Assembly: GCA_964499365.1 (NCBI GenBank)
Contig: CAZCKU010000001.1
Span: 1 to 64,000 of the forward strand
Origin: PALSA-1316 sp964499365
Lineage (GTDB): Bacteria > Nitrospirota > Thermodesulfovibrionia > Thermodesulfovibrionales > UBA6898
Length of the DNA stretch: 64,000 nucleotides
Reading direction: 5' to 3'
A model generated the notes under the pieces. The model had not been told where the DNA came from. It worked only from the letters and a program-made list of their open reading frames with translations, and ran no database searches. Below are positions 59,450 to 64,000 of the stretch, in pieces (the first letter of the stretch is position 1; the number at the start of each line of letters is the position of its first letter). The position numbers and the translations under genes were made by a program.

Positions 59450-59537
59450 TGTGTGAATTATTATATTTTATCTTGCGCTAATAATTCTATCCGGGACGGG
59501 GGCAGGACCCTGTTCCTGCTTCAGAAATCGAACAGGT

Positions 59538-60974
59538 TCAGAAGGCCCCCTCCCTCATGATCACGATCCTGATCGTCTTGAGGATGATGACGATATCGAG
59601 CCAGAGGTTCCAGTTCCTCACATACCACGAATCAAGGCCTACCCGGTATGCGTAGCTGATGTTGTTCCTGCCCGAGACCTGCCACAGACCGGTGATGCCG
59701 GGAGGGACGCTGAAGCAGAGCTCGGCCAGGTCCCGGTAGTGCACCTCAATCTCTTCGCCGGTTACCGGCCGGGGGCCGACAAGGCTCATCTCGCCCTTCA
59801 GCACATTGAAAATCTGCGGCAATTCATCGAGAGACGTGGTCCTGAGAAACCTTCCCACGCGGGTTATGCGGGGGTCGTCGTCCAGCTTCCAGTACTGCTC
59901 CCACCGGTCACGCAGGTCAGGACGTTCGGCCAGGATTCCGGCCAGCATGCTGTCGGCATTTTCATACATTGTCCTGAACTTGTAGCAGCGGAAAGGCCGG
60001 CCCTTCTTCCCGACCCGCTCCTGCGAAAAGATTGCGGGTCCTGTTGAGTCGAGCCTTATCATGAGGGAGATCACCCCCATCGGGATAAGCAGGAAGGGGA
60101 TGGCCAGGACGCTGACGATCCCGTCAAAGCACCATTTGATAAAGATATTGACCGGGTTGGAGAGGTTGTTCTTCATCTCGAGGGCAAAGGCCTCCTCGGT
60201 CGAAAAATGCTGGAGGTTCGTCCCCAGCACGGCGATGCCGAAGATGTCCGGGACGAAGAGTATCCGTTCGACCTTGTGCTGCAGGTGATTGATGAGGCCC
60301 TGGAGTCTTTCCTTGCCGGCGCCCGGCATGGCGATGAAGATATCTTCGATGTCGGCCCTGTTGATATAGCTGAGTGCCTTGTCTATTCCACGGTGGATTT
60401 TGACACCCTCAATCTTTTCCCCGCATTTCAGCGGGTCGTCGTCGACGAAACCGATCACCTCGTACCCGAAGTTCGGTTCGCGCCTGAGTGCCCGGAGTAT
60501 GAGCTCGCCGGTCTTTCCTGCCCCGAGGATGAGCACCCGTCGTTTCAGAAAACCGATCTGCCTGAGGATCTTCTTTGCGAGCATATGGGCAGGCGGCAGG
60601 AGTATGAACGATAATACCCCCATGAGGAGGATGACCATCCGCGATACATCCGCGCTCAGCTTGCCGATCGATACGATGACGAAGACCCCTGCGGTCGAGA
60701 GCAGCGAAACCTTGCAGAGGGCCCGTATCTCGTCCCAGAACGAGGCCCGCATGGTATAGAGTCCCTCATAAAAGAAGAAAAAGATCCAGACGGAAATGAT
60801 CCACCAGGCGTCAGAGGCACTTCCCTGGGGAAAGCCTGTGTAGAACCGGGGAAGGACATGCAGCCGGATCAGTACGGAAAGGTTGAATATGCCGAGGACG
60901 AGGAGCGCGTCGATGCAGAAGAGGAGGATATTCTCAGCCTGGTTTTTCAGTTTTTTTGCGCGTCGACGCAGCAT
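59538..60974 (-). CDS. wbaP: Undecaprenyl-phosphate sugar phosphotransferase, WbaP type
   Basis: The 478-residue membrane protein has four N-terminal helices (about 18-135), a Rossmann-like middle (RRVLILGAGKTGELIL), one further helix near 285-310 and the C-terminal phosphoglycosyltransferase domain. That domain shows FSQERVGKKGRPFRCYKFRTM, DELPQIFNVLKGEMSLVGPRP and PGITGLWQVSGR. It starts glycan assembly by moving a sugar-1-phosphate onto undecaprenyl phosphate. It lies next to the large glycosyltransferase, so the two probably serve one exopolysaccharide or O-antigen pathway. The sugar (often galactose) is not certain. Confidence 0.93.
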   Translation of the reverse strand: MLRRRAKKLKNQAENILLFCIDALLVLGIFNLSVLIRLHVLPRFYTGFPQGSASDAWWIISVWIFFFFYEGLYTMRASFWDEIRALCKVSLLSTAGVFVIVSIGKLSADVSRMVILLMGVLSFILLPPAHMLAKKILRQIGFLKRRVLILGAGKTGELILRALRREPNFGYEVIGFVDDDPLKCGEKIEGVKIHRGIDKALSYINRADIEDIFIAMPGAGKERLQGLINHLQHKVERILFVPDIFGIAVLGTNLQHFSTEEAFALEMKNNLSNPVNIFIKWCFDGIVSVLAIPFLLIPMGVISLMIRLDSTGPAIFSQERVGKKGRPFRCYKFRTMYENADSMLAGILAERPDLRDRWEQYWKLDDDPRITRVGRFLRTTSLDELPQIFNVLKGEMSLVGPRPVTGEEIEVHYRDLAELCFSVPPGITGLWQVSGRNNISYAYRVGLDSWYVRNWNLWLDIVIILKTIRIVIMREGAF

Positions 60975-61194
60975 GTCAGATGTCAGTCCGTCTCATATAC
61001 GATGTGGTTAAAGAACCTCAGATAATTGGTTTTGTTCACCGCCGTATCCCATTATAGCTGAGGCGGTGTTGATATAGAAAGATATACGGAGTTCCTGCAG
61101 CAGGCGGATGGAGCTGGGGGGGATGGCGGCATTGCAATCACCTGCCGGTTTTGCTAGGCTAACAGATTATGGTACTGCCTAACGGCGCTGCGGC

Positions 61195-61929
61195 ATGAAC
61201 GGTACTGGTGATTTGGTTGCGGGTTTGGGTTATACCCCCGATGCTGCCTGGGCATGGCTGAATTATAAACGCTCCCTGGAGACCCTCATCGTCAGAAATG
61301 GTGCGGTGAGGGTGCTCGAGGTCGGGGGCGGGCGCTCGCCGCTTTTTTCTGACGGCGATGTCAGCAGGCTGGGGTTGCAGTATACCATCAACGACCTTGA
61401 CCAGCGGGAACTGGACCGGGGGCCCGATTATGCTTCAAAGGCATGTTTTGACATTTCGGGGCAGGATATACCTGACGGTGCAGCCTATGACCTGATCTTT
61501 TCGCAGATGGTCCTCGAACATGTTCCCGATTCACAGGCCGCGTACCGCAACATATTCAGCCTGCTCAGGGACGGCGGGCTTTCGATCGCCTTTTATCCGA
61601 CGCTCTACAGTCCTCCCTTTGTGATCAACAAACTTCTTCCTGAGCGACTCTCGTCTTCCCTGGTCCGCTTCTTCTTCAGGGAAAGAAATGACGGCCAGAT
61701 CCCCAAACTGCCGGCGCACTATTCGTGGTGCTTCGGGAGCAGCGGCAGGATGTCGGCGATGCTGCAGGCAGTCGGGTATCGCGATGTGGCTGTCCTTCCG
61801 TTCTACGGGCATGACTATTTTCAGGGTTTCCCGGTGCTCGGGACCCTTGACCGCTGGCTGTCGCAGACCGCCCGCGCACGAGGGTGGAGCCTGTTCAGTT
61901 CTTATGCATACTGCATTGCCCGCAAATAG
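61195..61929 (+). CDS. SAM-dependent class I methyltransferase
   Basis: The 244-residue protein has the SAM loop VLEVGGGRSPLF, a strand-2 acidic end (NDLDQRE), the motif YDLIFSQMVLEHVPDSQAA and a C-terminal region of unknown acceptor specificity. The context, beside surface-glycan genes, suggests a sugar or lipid methyltransferase, but this is inference. The 220 bases before it hold no gene; a stem CACCGCC/GGCGGTG lies at 61038-61069. Confidence 0.8.
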   Translation: MNGTGDLVAGLGYTPDAAWAWLNYKRSLETLIVRNGAVRVLEVGGGRSPLFSDGDVSRLGLQYTINDLDQRELDRGPDYASKACFDISGQDIPDGAAYDLIFSQMVLEHVPDSQAAYRNIFSLLRDGGLSIAFYPTLYSPPFVINKLLPERLSSSLVRFFFRERNDGQIPKLPAHYSWCFGSSGRMSAMLQAVGYRDVAVLPFYGHDYFQGFPVLGTLDRWLSQTARARGWSLFSSYAYCIARK

Positions 61930-61963
61930 ATCGTGCCAGCCGGATGTATGGGCCGGCGACGAC

Positions 61964-61993
61964 TTCAGAATATCATGACGTTTTTGGTATAGT
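61964..61993 (+). promoter_or_regulatory. hisA promoter abutting the start codon
   Basis: TATAGT (61988-61993) ends six bases before the ATG at 62000, so transcription would start at the A of the ATG. A -35-like TTCAGA (61964-61969) lies 18 bases upstream. The hisA N-terminus is fixed by family, so the start codon is secure. Confidence 0.5.
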
Positions 61994-61999
61994 AGAAGC

Positions 62000-62734
62000 A
62001 TGTTAATTATACCAGCGATTGATCTGAAGGACGGCCAGTGTGTCCGGTTGCAGCAGGGGAAGAAGGAAGCGGTTACGGTCTATTCCCGCGATCCGGTGAC
62101 CACGGCCCGGAAATGGGAATCGTATGGTGCAAAGGTCCTCCATATCGTAGACCTTGACGGGGCCTTTACCGGGACCCAGAAAAACCTTGCGAGCATACTC
62201 GAGGTCAGGAAGCATTTGAAGATAACCATTCAGGTAGGCGGCGGCATCCGGGATATCATGACCGTCGATAAGCTCGTCTCGGCAGGGATTGACCGTGTGA
62301 TCCTCGGCACCTCGGCTATCGAGGACCCCGGTTTTGTGGTTGAGGCCTGCAACAAATTTCCCGGCAGGATTTTCGTGGGCATCGACGCCAAAGACGGCAA
62401 GGTGGCTGTCAGAGGGTGGGAGGAAGTCAGCGCGATCGAGGCGAAAGAGCTTGCACGGAGGATCGAGACCGTCGGAGTGTCCGGCATCATCTATACGGAT
62501 ATTGCGCGGGACGGCATGCTGACCGGTCCCAACCTTCCGGCGCTCCAGGAGATGATAAAGACCGTGAAGATACCGGTCATTGCCTCGGGAGGGATCGCAA
62601 CGATCGATGATGTGCGAAACCTTCTGACAATCCCGAATGTATGGGGAGCGATAACCGGCAAGGCTATCTACTCGGGGTCTCTCGATCTGAAAGAGGCCAT
62701 AAGCGTCGCGGCTGCTGCAGAACATGCTCGCTAA
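62000..62734 (+). CDS. hisA: Phosphoribosylformimino-5-aminoimidazole carboxamide ribotide isomerase HisA
   Basis: The 244-residue TIM barrel has the family start MLIIPAIDLKDGQCVRLQQG with catalytic Asp8. Phosphate-binding loops are VGGGIRD and ASGGIATIDDV, and IYTDIARDGMLTGPN holds the second catalytic Asp. It catalyses step four of histidine synthesis, isomerising ProFAR to PRFAR. hisF follows, overlapping by 11 bases. A -10 box directly against the start codon suggests a leaderless mRNA. Confidence 0.97.
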   Translation: MLIIPAIDLKDGQCVRLQQGKKEAVTVYSRDPVTTARKWESYGAKVLHIVDLDGAFTGTQKNLASILEVRKHLKITIQVGGGIRDIMTVDKLVSAGIDRVILGTSAIEDPGFVVEACNKFPGRIFVGIDAKDGKVAVRGWEEVSAIEAKELARRIETVGVSGIIYTDIARDGMLTGPNLPALQEMIKTVKIPVIASGGIATIDDVRNLLTIPNVWGAITGKAIYSGSLDLKEAISVAAAAEHAR

Positions 62735-63563
62735 AAGGATCATCCCCTGTCTCGACGTCAAGGACGGCCGCGTGGTCAAGGGTGTCAGTTTTGTCAATCT
62801 GCGCGATGCAGGTGACCCGGTCGAAAATGCGAAGTTCTATGATGAGCAGGGAGCGGACGAACTCATCTTCCTTGACATCACCGCCTCTCATGAAAAAAGG
62901 AAGATCATCCTGGACATTGTCGAGAAGACGGCCGAGGATGTCTTTATGCCCCTGACCGTCGGCGGCGGCATCAAGAGCCTTGACGATATCCGGGACCTGC
63001 TTAATGCGGGGTGCGATAAGGTCTCGATCAACACGACTGCAGTGAAAGACCCCTATTTCATCAGCAGGGCAGCAGAACGGTTTGGAAGCCAGTGTATTGT
63101 GGTGGCGATCGATGCAAAAAGGGTCGCCGGCAATATGGACGAGGCTACCGGTGAGGGCTGGGCAGATGATCCCGGCATGCGGGAGGTGCTCCTCGGCCTG
63201 CCGGTTGATGAGCTGACCTGGGCGATTTCAACGCATGGCGGCCGGAAGATGAAGCTGATCAATGCAGTGCGGTGGGCAAAAAAGATGGAGGAACTCGGAG
63301 CCGGCGAGTTCATGCTGACGAGCATGGACAAGGACGGCACGAAGGACGGGTATGACATCGAGCTGACCCGGGCCATATCTGAGTCGGTGTCCATCCCGGT
63401 GATCGCCTCGGGCGGGGCCGGCACCCTTGAGCACCTCTATCAGGGGCTGGCTCTCGGCAAGGCCGACGCGGTGCTTGCAGCCTCTATCTTTCATTTCAGG
63501 GAGTATACGGTCAGGGAGGCAAAGGAGTATCTCCGGGACCGGCAGATCCCTGTCAGGATCTGA
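62724..63563 (+). CDS. hisF: Imidazole glycerol phosphate synthase cyclase subunit HisF
   Basis: The 279-residue TIM barrel makes imidazole glycerol phosphate and AICAR with ammonia from HisH. It has RIIPCLDVKDGRVVKG with the first catalytic Asp, VGGGIKSLDDI, LTSMDKDGTKDGYD with the second, and ASGGAGTLEHL. It is about 25 residues longer than usual (252-255). The extra residues sit between VVAIDAKRVA and THGGRKM, a loop rich in D, E and G. The hisA overlap shows co-translation. No hisH is in the visible window. Confidence 0.96.
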   Translation: MLAKRIIPCLDVKDGRVVKGVSFVNLRDAGDPVENAKFYDEQGADELIFLDITASHEKRKIILDIVEKTAEDVFMPLTVGGGIKSLDDIRDLLNAGCDKVSINTTAVKDPYFISRAAERFGSQCIVVAIDAKRVAGNMDEATGEGWADDPGMREVLLGLPVDELTWAISTHGGRKMKLINAVRWAKKMEELGAGEFMLTSMDKDGTKDGYDIELTRAISESVSIPVIASGGAGTLEHLYQGLALGKADAVLAASIFHFREYTVREAKEYLRDRQIPVRI

Positions 63564-63670
63564 CCTCTTCTCCTTGTTGTCGTTCCGGCCTGCCCGGAAT
63601 CTTTCTTCTGTTCACGACGATTCCTGTTATTCCAGCCGCGCAAGGCCCGCCACGCAAACACCCGGATTGC

Positions 63671-64000
63671 TTATTCCCCCGGTGTCAGCGGGTCCGTTTC
63701 TTTCATCGAGCGTATCTTCCTGATCCGCTCCGTCACCGGCGGGTGCGAGTAATTGAATGCCGCATACCACGGATGGGGGTGCAGGTTCGAAAGGTTGTCC
63801 CTGGACAGTTTGATCAGTGATGTTGCCAGGCTTTCGGGGTCCTTTGTCAGCCCGGAGGCGAAGCGGTCCGCCGCCTCCTCGTGTTGTCGCGAAATATAGT
63901 TCGACAGGGCGGTAAACGGGAAGATGACGATCCCGGCGATGAAGCTGAGCATGACCGCCTGCGAATAGAATGTCGCCCCCTTCAGCCCGAACAAAGAGGG
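63671..64000 (-). CDS. M48 family metallopeptidase, C-terminal end (truncated by the window)
   Basis: About 110 residues of the C-terminal part are seen, running off the right edge. They include a hydrophobic helix (VMLSFIAGIVIFPFTALSN) and the third zinc ligand region SRQHEEAADRFA typical of Ste24/HtpX-like peptidases. The end HPPVTERIRKI is also typical. The HExxH motif would lie outside the window. The protein is probably a membrane zinc peptidase. Start not visible. Confidence 0.85.
   Translation of the reverse strand, partial: PSLFGLKGATFYSQAVMLSFIAGIVIFPFTALSNYISRQHEEAADRFASGLTKDPESLATSLIKLSRDNLSNLHPHPWYAAFNYSHPPVTERIRKIRSMKETDPLTPGE

Overview
The window looks like a chromosomal segment of an anaerobic, Gram-negative, moderately GC-rich bacterium. 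My best guess is a member of Nitrospirota or a nearby lineage. The reasons are a Wood-Ljungdahl-type methylene-tetrahydrofolate reductase unit (MetV and MetF with a flavoprotein-MvhD fusion), a hybrid cluster protein of the strict-anaerobe type, several ferredoxin-like and Cys-cluster proteins, and a heavy load of GGDEF and PilZ signalling proteins. The assignment is inference from gene content only. The assembly holds one 100-N gap (58231-58330). No tRNA, CRISPR array, prophage or intact transposase was seen.

Layout. 1-1400: a 5S rRNA gene with its own promoter and terminator, a tiny membrane protein and a DsrE-like protein. 1400-12900: M24 peptidase, HrpB, two diguanylate cyclases, a UvrD-type helicase, an AT-hook-like protein, a ferredoxin-domain protein and an RhlE-type helicase. 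12900-18500: a divergent phosphoglycerate kinase, then the three-gene flavoprotein/MvhD-metV-metF operon. 18500-24800: a cold-shock protein with an elaborate leader, a thioredoxin-reductase-like flavoprotein, a two-CW protein, a PQQ-type sugar dehydrogenase lipoprotein, a methyltransferase and a secreted protein. 24800-27600: an accessory patch with vapBC and an AT-rich PD-(D/E)xK-like/RAMA gene between inverted copies of a dispersed repeat. 27600-36600: an aldo/keto reductase, a receiver-PilZ protein, two membrane proteins, and a c-di-GMP-flavoured cluster (PilZ; PilZ-PATAN-DnaJ-TPR; a 979-residue membrane-anchored coiled coil; GAF-GGDEF). 36800-49500: spermidine-synthase-like protein, GreB, GalT, Uup, a second cold-shock protein, RecQ, YciH, an RhlB/RhlE-type helicase and Hcp. 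49600-52400: amino-acid ABC uptake and a thioesterase. 52400-61900: cell-surface glycan genes, including a giant three-module glycosyltransferase broken by the assembly gap and a WbaP-type initiating transferase. 62000-64000: hisA-hisF and the end of an M48 peptidase.

Common threads. One-carbon metabolism is served by the metVF operon. RNA remodelling in the cold is suggested by two CspA paralogues with the same promoter-leader design and two DEAD-box helicases. c-di-GMP signalling is served by three GGDEF and three PilZ proteins. Surface polysaccharide synthesis fills the right-hand part. Five helicase genes (HrpB, UvrD, RhlE, RecQ, RhlB/E) lie within 45 kb.

The most unusual pieces are the PilZ/PATAN/DnaJ/coiled-coil/GGDEF cluster, the duplicated csp leader, the RAMA-domain gene in its inverted-repeat frame, the repeat-caused assembly gap in the glycosyltransferase, and several genes whose -10 box sits almost against the start codon, suggesting leaderless mRNAs.
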